A DNA stretch of 64,000 bases from Sulfurospirillum sp. SCADC (GTDB taxonomy: Bacteria; Campylobacterota; Campylobacteria; Campylobacterales; Sulfurospirillaceae): contig NZ_JQGK01000010.1 of NCBI RefSeq assembly GCF_000743525.1, positions 39,437 through 103,436 of the forward strand, read 5' to 3'. The position numbers were made by a program, and so were the translations under genes. The notes under the pieces were generated by a model. That model was not told where the DNA came from. It worked only from the letters and a program-made list of their open reading frames with translations, and ran no database searches. Within the stretch, counting starts at the first letter, position 1, and each line of letters opens with the position of its first letter. Below are positions 36,296 through 45,545 of the stretch, in pieces.

Positions 36296-38455
36296 ATGAA
36301 CTATTTAAGTAATAAAAAAGACGTCTACATCATCATAAGTCTCATTATATTGGCTTTTGCCTTTAGTTTTTGTGTGCGTTTGATTTGGGTCTATCAATTT
36401 AGCGACTATGAAAGTTTTAAATTTGCTGGGCAGTTTATGATTAATACGAACGATGGCTATTTTTGGGCGGAGGGGGCAAGAGATCTTTTGAGTGGCATTT
36501 TTACAAAGCATGATCTCTCCCCTATTTCAGATGCAACGCCTTGGCTTACCTATCTTGCCGCAAAGATACTGCCTTTTTCATTGGAAACGATCATCTTTTA
36601 TATGCCTGCAGTACTAGGTTCTTTCATCGTGATTCCTATCATTCTCATTGCTTACCATTTCAAAATGATCGAGATGGGGTTTTTAGCAGCGCTTCTTGCG
36701 TCGATCGCGGTGAGTTATTACAACCGAACGATGATCGGCTATTACGATACCGATATGCTCAATATTGTTTTCCCTACATTTCTGTTGTGGTCACTGATTT
36801 TAGCCTTGCGGACGCAAGAAGAAAAATACCTTTTAATCACAGCCTTAGAAATTATTGCTTATCGTTGGTGGTATCCTCAAAGCTACTCGTTGGAATTTTC
36901 TTATTTTGGCTTGATTTTAGCGTATGCGTTGATTTTTGATCGCAAGAATCTTTTTAATGTTAAACTCTTAACGATGATGCTTTTTGCGATGATGGGATTA
37001 CCAAGTTTAGTACGATTCGTGATCGTTATGGGCGTTTATGTGAGTTTTAAAAAGAAGCATTGGGATAAATATAGTGGGTATTTTCTAGCATTAGCGATAG
37101 GACTCTTTTTTCTAACAGGAGGATTTGCACCGATTTGGGGTCAGCTCAAAGGCTATATCTTTAAAGATGCAATTGAGCTGAATACCGATGTGCTACCACT
37201 GCACTTTTTCTCCGTCATGCAAACTGTACGCGAAGCGGGGCAAATTGACTTTGTGACCTTTGCAGAGCGTATTAGTGGACATACCATCACGTTTATCCTC
37301 TCTCTTGTTGGGTACGTTTTGATGGTGAAAAAATACCCTGCGATGCTTTTAGGCTTGCCACTGTTAGGACTTGGCTTTTTAGCCCTTTGGGGAGGTCTGC
37401 GTTTTACGATTTATGCTGTGCCAGTGTGTGCCTTGGGTATGGCATATTTGCTGTTTACATGTAGCGCTTATATCACAAGAGTATTTAGCAATGAAAGGCT
37501 TGGAGGGCTTGTTAAATCGAGCTTTGTAATTCTCACCAGTCTTGGTGTTTTATACCCAAATCTTTTACATGTCATCGATTATCGTGTGCCAACGGTGATG
37601 AATAAAACCGAAGTAAAACAGCTTGATTCGCTTCGCAAAGTTGCGAGCAGAGAAGATTATATCGTTGCATGGTGGGATTATGGTTATCCCTTGCGTTACT
37701 ACACGGATACTAAAACATTGATTGATGGGGGTAAGCATAGTGGTGATGTCAATTTCCCTGTGAGTTTTATGTTGACCCATGATCAAGAGAGTGCGGCAAG
37801 ACTGGCGCGTTTGGAAGTAGAATACACCGAAAAAGCATTTATCACAGCCGAAGAGAATGAGACCAAACCTAAAGAGCAACACTCTAAGATTATCAATAAC
37901 ACGGCTCAAATGACCTTAGATTATGGTTTTCGTGATGCCAATGATTTCCTTGACGCGCTTCAAACGCCGCTTGCATTACCCACTAAAACACGTGAAGTCT
38001 ATTTTTATTTGCCATACCGTATGATGAGTATTTTCCCAACGGTCGCGCAATTTAGTAGTATGGATCTAATGAGCGGAAAGATGACGCGCCAGCCTTTCTT
38101 CTTTCAAACCTCACAGTTTAAAGACACAGGTTCTCTGCTCAATTTCAGCGGCGGTGTTGTCTTAGATAAAGCCAAAGGAATGCTTAAAATTGGCAACCAA
38201 GAAGTGCCTGTTAAAAACTTCATCCAAACAGCGTATACACCTGAGTTTAAACTCATTAAAGAGCAAAATATGATCCATCCCGATGGGCTTTTTTCGATTA
38301 TTTACATGCAAGCGTACAATACGTTTTTGATTCTTGATGAAGCGATGTTTCATTCGACCTACATTCAACTCTTTGTTTTGGAAAATTATGACGAACGATT
38401 TTTTGAACCGATGAGTTTAGAGGCATACGCTAAAGTGTATCGGCTCAAAATTTAG
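36296..38455 (+). CDS. pglB: STT3-type oligosaccharyltransferase PglB
   Basis: A 719-residue protein, close to Campylobacter PglB in length. About 13 hydrophobic segments fill the first 430 residues. NTNDGYFWAEGARD with D53 is the first acidic motif, YYDTDMLN the second. The signature WWDYG is at residues 459-463, and RMMSIFP near residue 580 fits the M-x-x-I motif. It transfers a lipid-linked oligosaccharide to Asn in the periplasm. It lies right behind O-unit assembly genes, so N-glycan and LPS may share precursors. Near-copies of the iterated palindrome occur in it, no exact one. Confidence 0.93.
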   Translation: MNYLSNKKDVYIIISLIILAFAFSFCVRLIWVYQFSDYESFKFAGQFMINTNDGYFWAEGARDLLSGIFTKHDLSPISDATPWLTYLAAKILPFSLETIIFYMPAVLGSFIVIPIILIAYHFKMIEMGFLAALLASIAVSYYNRTMIGYYDTDMLNIVFPTFLLWSLILALRTQEEKYLLITALEIIAYRWWYPQSYSLEFSYFGLILAYALIFDRKNLFNVKLLTMMLFAMMGLPSLVRFVIVMGVYVSFKKKHWDKYSGYFLALAIGLFFLTGGFAPIWGQLKGYIFKDAIELNTDVLPLHFFSVMQTVREAGQIDFVTFAERISGHTITFILSLVGYVLMVKKYPAMLLGLPLLGLGFLALWGGLRFTIYAVPVCALGMAYLLFTCSAYITRVFSNERLGGLVKSSFVILTSLGVLYPNLLHVIDYRVPTVMNKTEVKQLDSLRKVASREDYIVAWWDYGYPLRYYTDTKTLIDGGKHSGDVNFPVSFMLTHDQESAARLARLEVEYTEKAFITAEENETKPKEQHSKIINNTAQMTLDYGFRDANDFLDALQTPLALPTKTREVYFYLPYRMMSIFPTVAQFSSMDLMSGKMTRQPFFFQTSQFKDTGSLLNFSGGVVLDKAKGMLKIGNQEVPVKNFIQTAYTPEFKLIKEQNMIHPDGLFSIIYMQAYNTFLILDEAMFHSTYIQLFVLENYDERFFEPMSLEAYAKVYRLKI

Positions 38456-38487
38456 TTACAATACGAAAAAAATAAAAGGTAAGCGAG

Positions 38488-39393
38488 ATGGTTATTCGTG
38501 AGATTCAGCAATTTTCTGAAGTGAGAACCAGAGCAAGAGCGTATTTGTGCTATCTTTTTACGCGCAATATCCCTAACCGTATGCCTGAACCCAATTTGGA
38601 AGTCATCAGTGCAAGTTTAGATAAAATCGTCCATGAAGTCGAAGAGTTTGAAGCCCTTTATTTGCTGGATAACAAAGGCGATCAGGTCATCAATAACATC
38701 ACCGATGATCCGCACCGCAAAGGAGGACTCGGTCAAAATCGTAGTGGAAAGTCCTATTATTACCGAGCTGTGCGCGAAAAACGCTGTGTCTTAAGCGATC
38801 CCTATCCTTCCATATTGACCAATGATTTAACGGTGACAGCGTCGTATCCTATTTATGATGAACAAGGAATTTTAAAATTTATTGCCTGTATCGATGTCTC
38901 GTTGGAGCATATCTTAAAAATTGCCCACCCTTCATCATTGCAGTCTGTTTTTGGAAAAAGCTCCCAAGTGATCTACACTATTTTTTCCCTCTCTTTGCTT
39001 GCAATCGCGCTTCTATTGCTTTTCAATGGAATGCGCAGTCTGTTTATGCACGGATTTCAATTTGATCTTCTTGATATTAAAGCGATGTTTGAATCCACCA
39101 TTTTAGTGACACTCTCTTTAGCCATTTTTGATCTCGTGAAAACGATCTTTGAAGAGGAAGTTTTAGGTCGCAATGAAAAAGATGAGAGTGGAGGCATGCA
39201 CAAAACGATGGTGCGTTTTTTAGGCTCTATTATCATTGCTCTTGCGATTGAAGCTTTGATGCTCGTCTTTAAATTTGCGATTATTGACGCGGCGCATATT
39301 TTGTACGCGGTTTACCTGCTTGGAGGCGTGACATTTCTCCTCTTTGGACTTGCATTTTACCTTAAATCCATTCCGCAAAAGAGAGATTCATGA
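38488..39393 (+). CDS. pglG: PDC/Cache sensor membrane protein, PglG-like
   Basis: A 301-residue protein with an N-terminal PDC-like region (about 15-150: NKGDQVINNI, SGKSYYYRAV, LSDPYPSILTNDLTVTASYPIYDEQG) and four hydrophobic segments after residue 160. There is no methyl-accepting or kinase domain. Campylobacter PglG, a general glycosylation pathway protein with unclear role, has the same size and stands beside pglF and cheY; I use that name from synteny. An AAAAGG ribosome site precedes the ATG. Confidence 0.6.
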   Translation: MVIREIQQFSEVRTRARAYLCYLFTRNIPNRMPEPNLEVISASLDKIVHEVEEFEALYLLDNKGDQVINNITDDPHRKGGLGQNRSGKSYYYRAVREKRCVLSDPYPSILTNDLTVTASYPIYDEQGILKFIACIDVSLEHILKIAHPSSLQSVFGKSSQVIYTIFSLSLLAIALLLLFNGMRSLFMHGFQFDLLDIKAMFESTILVTLSLAIFDLVKTIFEEEVLGRNEKDESGGMHKTMVRFLGSIIIALAIEALMLVFKFAIIDAAHILYAVYLLGGVTFLLFGLAFYLKSIPQKRDS

Positions 39394-40001
39394 TAGGTTT
39401 GATTGATTACCATATGGGCAATCTCAGAAGTGTGACCAATGCGTTTGAAAAGCTTGGTGTCGCGGTTGAAATTGTCAAAGATGTCGATGCTGTGTCGAAG
39501 TTCGATAAGATCATTTTACCAGGAGTCGGTGCCTTTAAAGATGCGATGGACTGTCTCAAAGAGCGAAATCTTGACGAGGCAGTAAAAGCATTTGCCGCTT
39601 CGGGTAAACCCCTATTAGGCATTTGCCTTGGGATGCAACTGCTGTTTGAAAGCAGCGTTGAGTTTGGCGATTGTGCAGGGCTTGGTTTGATCGAAGGCGA
39701 GATCGTGAAATTTGATACGTCACGGTTTGATCAGCGCCTTAAAGTACCTCATATGGGTTGGAACCAATTACATGTAAAGAAAGAGACTCCTTTGTTTAAA
39801 GGAATGCCTGAGTCGTTTTACCTCTATTTTGTGCACAGTTTTCATGCGCGCTGTGATGATCAGTACACGATTGGAAAGACCATGTATGGCTATGAATTTC
39901 CCAGTGCCGTCCAAAAAGAGAACGTTTTTGGCTTTCAGCCTCACCCTGAGAAATCCCATGCCAATGGGTTAGCAATTTTAAAGAATTTTGTGGAGTTATG
40001 A
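39390..40001 (+). CDS. hisH: imidazole glycerol phosphate synthase, glutaminase subunit
   Basis: A 203-residue class I glutamine amidotransferase. C79 in [11 protein letters not shown] is the nucleophile, and the His-Glu pair is in FQPHPEKS. It supplies ammonia to HisF for histidine synthesis. hisF is not in the window. The start overlaps the PglG-like gene by 4 bases and the stop overlaps hisA by 4, so both his genes appear cotranscribed with the glycosylation genes. One TTACATGTAA encodes LHVK. Confidence 0.95.
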   Translation: MIGLIDYHMGNLRSVTNAFEKLGVAVEIVKDVDAVSKFDKIILPGVGAFKDAMDCLKERNLDEAVKAFAASGKPLLGICLGMQLLFESSVEFGDCAGLGLIEGEIVKFDTSRFDQRLKVPHMGWNQLHVKKETPLFKGMPESFYLYFVHSFHARCDDQYTIGKTMYGYEFPSAVQKENVFGFQPHPEKSHANGLAILKNFVEL

Positions 40002-40723
40002 TGGATATTTTACCAGCGATTGATCTTAAAGATGGCAAAGCCGTACGCCTGACCAAAGGGCTGATGGAGAGTGCTAAAATTTACTCAAATGAGCCTTGGG
40101 AAGTGGCAAAAGTGTTTGAAGAGATGGGCTCACAATGGGTGCATCTGGTCGATTTAAACGGAGCTTTTGCTGGCGAGCCTCAAAACCTTGAACAGATCGA
40201 AAAAATCCGTCAAAATTGCCATTTAAAACTGGAACTGGGTGGTGGAATCCGCGATGAGGAGACGATTCGTCGTTATGTAGATTTAGGGATTGACCGTGTT
40301 ATTTTAGGTTCCATCGCCTTGAAAAAACCCGCTTTTGTCAAAGAGATGGCGCAAAAATACCGTGTAGTGGTTGGAATTGATGCCATTGATGGGTATGTCG
40401 CGGTAGAAGGTTGGGCTGAAAAATCCACGATGAAAGCGACGGATCTGGCACGTGCATTTGCAGATGTTGGCGTGGAAGCTATTATCTGTACCGATGTAGG
40501 ACGTGATGGAATGCTTAGTGGCGTCAATCTTGAGTTTACACTTTCAATTGCAGAAGCTTCAGGTATTGCCACGATTGCGAGTGGAGGATTAAAGAATTTG
40601 GACGATATTATAGCGTTGAAACAGAGCCAAAAGGTTGCTGGTGTCATCGTAGGAAAAGCATTTTATGAGGGGAGCTTAGATTTGCGTGAAGCTTTTGCGT
40701 ATACCGCTAAAGAATCACTTTAA
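39998..40723 (+). CDS. hisA: ProFAR isomerase
   Basis: A 241-residue TIM-barrel enzyme. [16 protein letters not shown] holds the first catalytic Asp, [10 protein letters not shown] and [10 protein letters not shown] follow, and [11 protein letters not shown] with the second Asp and the C-terminal phosphate loops ([22 protein letters not shown]) complete the HisA pattern. It isomerises ProFAR in histidine synthesis, feeding the HisH-HisF enzyme. It is the last gene of the plus-strand run that starts at the exonuclease. Confidence 0.95.
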   Translation: MMDILPAIDLKDGKAVRLTKGLMESAKIYSNEPWEVAKVFEEMGSQWVHLVDLNGAFAGEPQNLEQIEKIRQNCHLKLELGGGIRDEETIRRYVDLGIDRVILGSIALKKPAFVKEMAQKYRVVVGIDAIDGYVAVEGWAEKSTMKATDLARAFADVGVEAIICTDVGRDGMLSGVNLEFTLSIAEASGIATIASGGLKNLDDIIALKQSQKVAGVIVGKAFYEGSLDLREAFAYTAKESL

Positions 40724-40792
40724 ACTAAGTTCAAACTAAACTTGGTTAGAATTTAAACCATAGCAATAACTTAAACGATAAAAGGAGTGACA

Positions 40793-41158
40793 TTGAAGCT
40801 GCTTGTAGTAGATGATAGCTCGACAATGCGCCGTATTATTAAGAACACCTTACAACGATTAGGATTTGATGACGTTTTAGAAGCAGAACATGGTGTAGAA
40901 GCTTGGCAGATCATGGAACGAACTCCTGATATTAATGTGCTGATTACTGATTGGAACATGCCTGAGATGAATGGGTTAGATTTGGTTCGTAAAGTTAGAG
41001 CTGAAAAAAAATATGAAGGTATGCCAATCATCATGGTCACAACCGAAGGTGGTAAGGCAGAAGTGATTACAGCGCTGAAAGCGGGAGTCAACAACTATAT
41101 CGTTAAGCCTTTTACCCCACAAGTTCTTAAAGAAAAACTTGAGGATGTTTTAGGTTAA
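40793..41158 (+). CDS. cheY: chemotaxis response regulator
   Basis: A 121-residue single receiver domain. D7 and D8 bind Mg2+, D53 in ITDWNMP is the phosphorylated Asp, and T83 and K105 (VKPF) complete the switch. Phosphorylated CheY binds the flagellar switch to change rotation. I take the TTG at 40793, five bases after AAGGAG (40782-40787); a GTG at 40787 overlaps that ribosome site. The order cheY-prmA-ftsH matches Campylobacter. The 69-base gap before it has a TAGAAT (40747-40752) that could be its -10. Confidence 0.93.
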   Translation: MKLLVVDDSSTMRRIIKNTLQRLGFDDVLEAEHGVEAWQIMERTPDINVLITDWNMPEMNGLDLVRKVRAEKKYEGMPIIMVTTEGGKAEVITALKAGVNNYIVKPFTPQVLKEKLEDVLG

Positions 41159-41163
41159 TTTGA

Positions 41164-41991
41164 ATGGAAAAAACCTATAACGAACTTCAAATCACCCCTA
41201 GCAGTGAATACTCACTTTTTCTTGATTTTATTCTAAGCCTCAGCGATGAGGCTATTGAAGAAGCCAATGGTACGATTATCGTACGCAGTGAGGAAGACGT
41301 AGCGATGCTTCTTTTTGGCGTAGAGACGTTTTCCAAAGAGCTATCCGAAGCATTAGGCAAAGAGATCACACTTGATACGCATCTTTTGGTAAAAGAGAAT
41401 GAAGATTGGATAGCGCAGTACCGAAACTCGGTACAACCTTTACATGTAAACGATTTTTACATTCATCCAAGCTGGGTGGAGGGCATTGCGGACAAGAAAA
41501 ATATTATTATTGATCCTGCGCTTGCATTTGGTTCAGGACACCATGAAACAACGTATGGTTGTTTACTGTTATTGCAAAACTATGTCAAAGAAGGCAATGA
41601 ACTTTTAGATGTGGGATGTGGTAGTGGTATTTTAAGTATTGCGGCACGCAAATGCGGTGCCATTGTGGATCTGTGCGATACGGATGAGCAAGCGACCGAT
41701 AGCGCAACGGAAAATTTTAAGCTCAATCACGAAAGTTTTCATCGCATTTGGACCGGTTCGGTTCAAAAACGCGACAAAGAGTATGACATTGTTGTTGCCA
41801 ATATTATTGCAGATGTACTTATTATGTTAGCCAGTGACTTGCAAAGAGCAGTCAAAGAGGGTGGATTATTGATCCTCTCTGGCATTTTAGATAAATACGT
41901 CGATAAAGTAGAACATAGGTTTTCTTCGATGAAATTGGTTGAAAAGTATCAAAAAGAGGAGTGGTTTACACTCGTGCTACAAAGGAATTAG
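41164..41991 (+). CDS. prmA: ribosomal protein L11 methyltransferase
   Basis: A 275-residue SAM-dependent methyltransferase. FGSGHHETTYGCL is the family-specific loop, LDVGCGSGILSIAA is motif I for SAM, and VVANIIADVL corresponds to the N-[IV]-I catalytic stretch. It trimethylates L11 during ribosome assembly. It lies 5 bases after cheY and abuts ftsH directly (stop TAG, then ATG). One TTACATGTAA encodes LHVN. Confidence 0.93.
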   Translation: MEKTYNELQITPSSEYSLFLDFILSLSDEAIEEANGTIIVRSEEDVAMLLFGVETFSKELSEALGKEITLDTHLLVKENEDWIAQYRNSVQPLHVNDFYIHPSWVEGIADKKNIIIDPALAFGSGHHETTYGCLLLLQNYVKEGNELLDVGCGSGILSIAARKCGAIVDLCDTDEQATDSATENFKLNHESFHRIWTGSVQKRDKEYDIVVANIIADVLIMLASDLQRAVKEGGLLILSGILDKYVDKVEHRFSSMKLVEKYQKEEWFTLVLQRN

Positions 41992-43959
41992 ATGAGTCAA
42001 AATAATCAAAACGATAACAAGAACGAAAAGAAAAATAACTTTTTTAATCAAAATCCGCTTTTAATGTTCGCAATTTTTGCGATTGTCATCGTCGTTTTAT
42101 TTAAAAATTTTACGACGGTTTCTGACCCTGCTGTGGGTGCTACGTTTAGTGGTCAAAACAGCGCGACTAAAAACATTAGTTATTATGAGCTCAAAGAGCT
42201 GATTCGCAATAATCAAATCAGTTATGTTGCCATTGGTCAAACCACGATCAAAGCCTTTTCGCCTGAAGGTGCACAAAAAACAGTGTATGTCGTGAAAAAA
42301 GTAGGCGAAGATAGCACCCTTATTCCATTAATGGATGAGAAAAAAGTGGGCTATGGCGGCTATAATGAATCGAACATTCTCACGGAAATTCTCTTTTCAT
42401 GGGTTTTGCCTGTCTTTGTCTTTTTTGGTATTTGGATGTTCTTGGCAAACAAAATGCAAAAAAATATGGGTGGCGGAATTCTCGGTATGGGAAGCAGTAA
42501 AAAGCTTGTCAACTCTGAAAAACCAAAAGTGAAATTTGAAGATGTTGCCGGTGTGGAAGAGGCAAAAGAGGAGGTCAAAGAGATTGTTGATTTCCTTAAG
42601 TTTCCGGATCGCTACATGAGTTTGGGTGCAAAAATTCCTAAAGGTGTCCTGTTAGTAGGCCCTCCAGGTACGGGTAAAACCCTGCTTGCCAAAGCGGTGG
42701 CAGGAGAGGCAAGTGTGCCTTTCTTCTCTGTTTCAGGTTCAAGCTTTATCGAGATGTTTGTGGGTGTGGGTGCAAGTCGTGTAAGGGATCTTTTTGAAAA
42801 TGCTAAAAAAGAGGCGCCTGCGATTGTCTTTATCGATGAGATTGATGCGATTGGTAAAAGTAGAGCCGCGAACGGTATGATGGGTGGGAATGATGAGAGA
42901 GAACAAACCCTCAATCAACTGCTCGCTGAGATGGATGGTTTTAGCTCCGATAAATCACCGGTTATTGTCCTTGCCGCAACCAATCGCCCTGAAGTGTTAG
43001 ATGCAGCACTTCTAAGACCAGGTCGCTTTGATCGACAAGTTTTGGTAGACAAACCTGACTTCCAAGGAAGACGTGATATTTTAAAAGTGCACAGTGCAGA
43101 TATTAAATTGGATAAAAATATTAACCTTGAAGAGATCGCGCGTTTAACCGCAGGTCTTGCAGGAGCAGATTTAGCCAATATCATTAATGAGGCTGCCTTG
43201 TTGGGTGGTCGTAAGAAAAAAGAGTATGTTGAGCAGATCGATCTTGTTGAAGCGGTTGAGAGAGCCATCGCTGGTTTAGAGAAAAAGAGTCGCCGTATCA
43301 ATCCTGAAGAGAAGCGCATTGTAGCGTACCATGAAAGTGGTCATGCTTTGATTGCTGAGACGACCAAGGGCGCAAAGCGAGTTTCGAAGGTTTCGATCAT
43401 TCCAAGAGGACTTGCAGCCCTTGGTTATACCCTCAACACACCTGAAGAGAATAAATTTTTAATGCAAAAACATGAGCTCATTGCTGAAGTTGATGTCCTT
43501 TTGGGTGGTCGTGCGGCGGAAGAGGTTTTCTTGGGTGAAATTTCAACCGGTGCTGGCAATGATTTAGAGCGAGCAACGGATATTATCAAATCCATGGTCA
43601 GCATTTACGGTATGAGTGATGTGGCAGGACTGATGGTCCTTGAAAAACAACGTAATGTCTTTTTAAATGGTGGAACAACCAAAGATTACAGTGACAAAAT
43701 GGCTGAAAAACTGGATGAACACATTAAAGAGACGCTTCAAGCGCGTTACGTGATTGTGAAAGAGCGTTTGGAAGAGTATCGTGAGTGTATTGAGCGCATT
43801 GTGGCAAAACTGAGTGAGTATGAGACGATTGATGGCGTTCAGTTGCGTGAAGTCATTGAGGCATTTGAAGTGGAATTTAACATTCCTTCAAAGCTCAAAG
43901 CTCCCCTCGTGAGGCACGAGTCAAAAATTTCTGAAGAAAAATCTAAGACTGATGCGTAA
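41992..43959 (+). CDS. ftsH: ATP-dependent membrane zinc metalloprotease FtsH
   Basis: A 655-residue protein. Two hydrophobic segments (about 23-39 and 135-155) flank a periplasmic loop. Walker A is GPPGTGKT (223-230), Walker B is [11 protein letters not shown], and the second region of homology is [20 protein letters not shown] in pieces. The zinc site is HESGH (447-451). FtsH degrades damaged membrane and regulatory proteins as a hexamer. The stop overlaps the psd-like gene by 8 bases. Confidence 0.97.
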   Translation: MSQNNQNDNKNEKKNNFFNQNPLLMFAIFAIVIVVLFKNFTTVSDPAVGATFSGQNSATKNISYYELKELIRNNQISYVAIGQTTIKAFSPEGAQKTVYVVKKVGEDSTLIPLMDEKKVGYGGYNESNILTEILFSWVLPVFVFFGIWMFLANKMQKNMGGGILGMGSSKKLVNSEKPKVKFEDVAGVEEAKEEVKEIVDFLKFPDRYMSLGAKIPKGVLLVGPPGTGKTLLAKAVAGEASVPFFSVSGSSFIEMFVGVGASRVRDLFENAKKEAPAIVFIDEIDAIGKSRAANGMMGGNDEREQTLNQLLAEMDGFSSDKSPVIVLAATNRPEVLDAALLRPGRFDRQVLVDKPDFQGRRDILKVHSADIKLDKNINLEEIARLTAGLAGADLANIINEAALLGGRKKKEYVEQIDLVEAVERAIAGLEKKSRRINPEEKRIVAYHESGHALIAETTKGAKRVSKVSIIPRGLAALGYTLNTPEENKFLMQKHELIAEVDVLLGGRAAEEVFLGEISTGAGNDLERATDIIKSMVSIYGMSDVAGLMVLEKQRNVFLNGGTTKDYSDKMAEKLDEHIKETLQARYVIVKERLEEYRECIERIVAKLSEYETIDGVQLREVIEAFEVEFNIPSKLKAPLVRHESKISEEKSKTDA

Positions 43960-44614
43960 CGGGTCGTTTACTTCAACACATATTATTGCGAAAGAGGGAT
44001 GGAACCAAGTCGTTTTAGCGTTTATGGTTTTCCTCCTTTTTTATGCACTCTCGTTTTTATCATGGGTGTTTTTTTTGATTTTTGCAGGAACACTTTATAG
44101 CTACCGCAATCCTGAACGTATTGCTGAAGAAGACGATGTGCGCTGTTTAATTGCGCCATTGGATGGTAAGGTCACTGACATTTCAAAAATAAGTTTGAGT
44201 GATGGCAGTGAAGCATTGCGCCTTGTCATTCGAAAATCCTTTTGGGATGTGGGTGTTTTACGCGCACCGCTTGGCATGGAAATTTTAGAGGTCAAAAAAC
44301 GTTTTGGACTCTTTATGCCCTCCACATCGCCTCTTTTTGCCTCGATGGCTGAACGTAAAGGGCTTACATGTAAAAGTGCTTTTGCTCCTATCAAAATGGT
44401 GATAAGTGCGGGTTTGTGGAGCCAAAAGATTACACTGTTTTCCAAAATAGGCGCCTTTAAAGCGGGTGAACGATTGGGCTTTTTACGCGATGGAGAGGTG
44501 GCACTTTTACTTCCGCTTGATACGCGCATTAAAGTTTCATTAAGTGATGAAGTCAAAGCAGGGTCAAGCGTATTAGGCTATCTTGCGTACAAGGATACCG
44601 ATGATCGACAATAG
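43952..44614 (+). CDS. phosphatidylserine decarboxylase-related protein without the cleavage serine
   Basis: A 220-residue protein aligned by eye to short phosphatidylserine decarboxylases. Two hydrophobic segments (about 20-48) precede LIAPLDGKVTDI, FWDVGVLRAP and FAPIKMVISAG. Where family members have the self-cleaving Gly-Ser (RFGSR), this has G181-E182 (RDGEV), so the pyruvoyl group cannot form in the usual way. It sits between ftsH and pssA, where Campylobacter has a similar gene. It may be a non-catalytic relative or have another activity. One TTACATGTAA encodes LTCK. Confidence 0.65.
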   Translation: MRNGSFTSTHIIAKEGWNQVVLAFMVFLLFYALSFLSWVFFLIFAGTLYSYRNPERIAEEDDVRCLIAPLDGKVTDISKISLSDGSEALRLVIRKSFWDVGVLRAPLGMEILEVKKRFGLFMPSTSPLFASMAERKGLTCKSAFAPIKMVISAGLWSQKITLFSKIGAFKAGERLGFLRDGEVALLLPLDTRIKVSLSDEVKAGSSVLGYLAYKDTDDRQ

Positions 44615-45335
44615 CAATGGCAATAAACTCCAACTGATCTATATTTTCCCCAATCTTTTTACCGCAGCAAGCGCTTTTTTAGGGGTGATTAGTATTATTG
44701 CTTCCGCCAATGGACAGTTTGAAAAAGCCGCCGTTTATATTTTGCTCTCTCTTATTTTTGATGGACTGGATGGAAGAGTTGCTCGTATGACCAATGCGAC
44801 GAGTAAATTTGGCGCTGAGTTTGACTCTTTGGCGGACATTGTCGCTTTTGGCGTAGCACCAGCCATGCTGTTTTACTTCAGCGTGGGGCATATGTATGGG
44901 AAACTGGGTTCTTTGATGTGCGCGATGTATGTCGTGTTTGGCGCGATTAGGTTGGCTCGTTTTAACATTATGATTGGTGTCTCCGAGCCTTCTGTTTTTA
45001 TCGGCGTTCCCATCCCTACGGCGGCGGTTGTTGTTTCCATGTGGATTTTGCTCTACCGTGAACATACCTTTATGCACGGCATCGAATGGATTATGCTCAT
45101 TGGTTTGGGTGTGCTCTCGTTTCTCATGGTGAGCAATATTCGCTACCCAAGTTTTAAAAAGATCGATATGCACAAAGCGCATTTGATCAAAATTCTGGTC
45201 TACTTGATTCTTGTTTTTTCAATGCTTTATCTCTATCCGATTGAGGTCGGAACGTTCTTAATTACTGCCTATTTAGCGTATGGGTTGACTCGTGGTATTT
45301 ATAACTTCGTCGTTGCCAAATTTCATAAAAATTAG
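44601..45335 (+). CDS. pssA: CDP-diacylglycerol-serine O-phosphatidyltransferase
   Basis: A 244-residue membrane enzyme with about seven hydrophobic segments. The CDP-alcohol phosphatidyltransferase motif DG-x2-AR-x8-G-x3-D-x3-D is complete in DGLDGRVARMTNATSKFG...DSLAD. It makes phosphatidylserine from CDP-diacylglycerol and serine. The ATG at 44601 overlaps the psd-like gene by 14 bases; a TTG at 44583 is an alternative. Pairing with a psd-like gene is usual, but see that gene's missing serine. Confidence 0.9.
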   Translation: MIDNSNGNKLQLIYIFPNLFTAASAFLGVISIIASANGQFEKAAVYILLSLIFDGLDGRVARMTNATSKFGAEFDSLADIVAFGVAPAMLFYFSVGHMYGKLGSLMCAMYVVFGAIRLARFNIMIGVSEPSVFIGVPIPTAAVVVSMWILLYREHTFMHGIEWIMLIGLGVLSFLMVSNIRYPSFKKIDMHKAHLIKILVYLILVFSMLYLYPIEVGTFLITAYLAYGLTRGIYNFVVAKFHKN

Positions 45336-45341
45336 TATAAT
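45313..45341 (+). promoter_or_regulatory. strong sigma70 promoter of the leu leader and leuA
   Basis: TTGCCA (45313-45318) and TATAAT (45336-45341) are 17 bases apart. The -10 begins right after the pssA stop codon, so leuA has its own promoter. Transcription should start near 45348-45350, just before a hairpin and a small leader ORF. Confidence 0.75.
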
Positions 45342-45352
45342 ACGCGTACTTT

Positions 45353-45373
45353 GAGGTAAAGTTACTTTACCTC
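45353..45373 (+). promoter_or_regulatory. hairpin at the 5' end of the leuA transcript
   Basis: GAGGTAAA (45353-45360) and TTTACCTC (45366-45373) form an 8-bp perfect stem with loop GTTAC; pairs GT/AC extend the symmetry inward. It lies directly after the predicted start point and before the leader ORF ribosome site. It could be a 5' mRNA stabiliser or an operator palindrome. Confidence 0.55.
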
Positions 45374-45398
45374 GCGTATCTTACTTGAAGGAGCGGCG

Positions 45399-45494
45399 AT
45401 GAACAGCGTTGATGTTGGCATTATGAAATCGATCAAAATTTTACCCAAGATAGAGATTAAAAACGCTCTCCTGCAAAACCTCCTCTGCTTCTAA
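45399..45494 (+). CDS. leuL: putative leucine leader peptide upstream of leuA
   Basis: A 31-codon ORF with a good ribosome site (GAAGGAG, 45386-45392) six bases before its ATG. It ends in LLQNLLCF: four Leu codons (CTC CTG, CTC CTC) within the last eight sense codons, as in attenuator leader peptides. It sits between a strong promoter and leuA. A weak imperfect stem (AGAGATTAAAAAC with CTTCTAATCCCT) followed by TTTTTT lies over its 3' end and could be the attenuator, but the pairing is not convincing. I infer leucine-dependent control of leuA. The symbol is by analogy. Confidence 0.55.
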   Translation: MNSVDVGIMKSIKILPKIEIKNALLQNLLCF

Positions 45495-45545
45495 TCCCTT
45501 TTTTACTTTTCTAATTTTTCAAACAAATAGACTAAGGAATAACCT

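Noticed and set aside
45450..45506. A clear intrinsic attenuator between the leu leader ORF and leuA
   Set aside because: The best stem has about 10 of 13 pairs with mismatches and a 20-base loop; it is mentioned only as possible.
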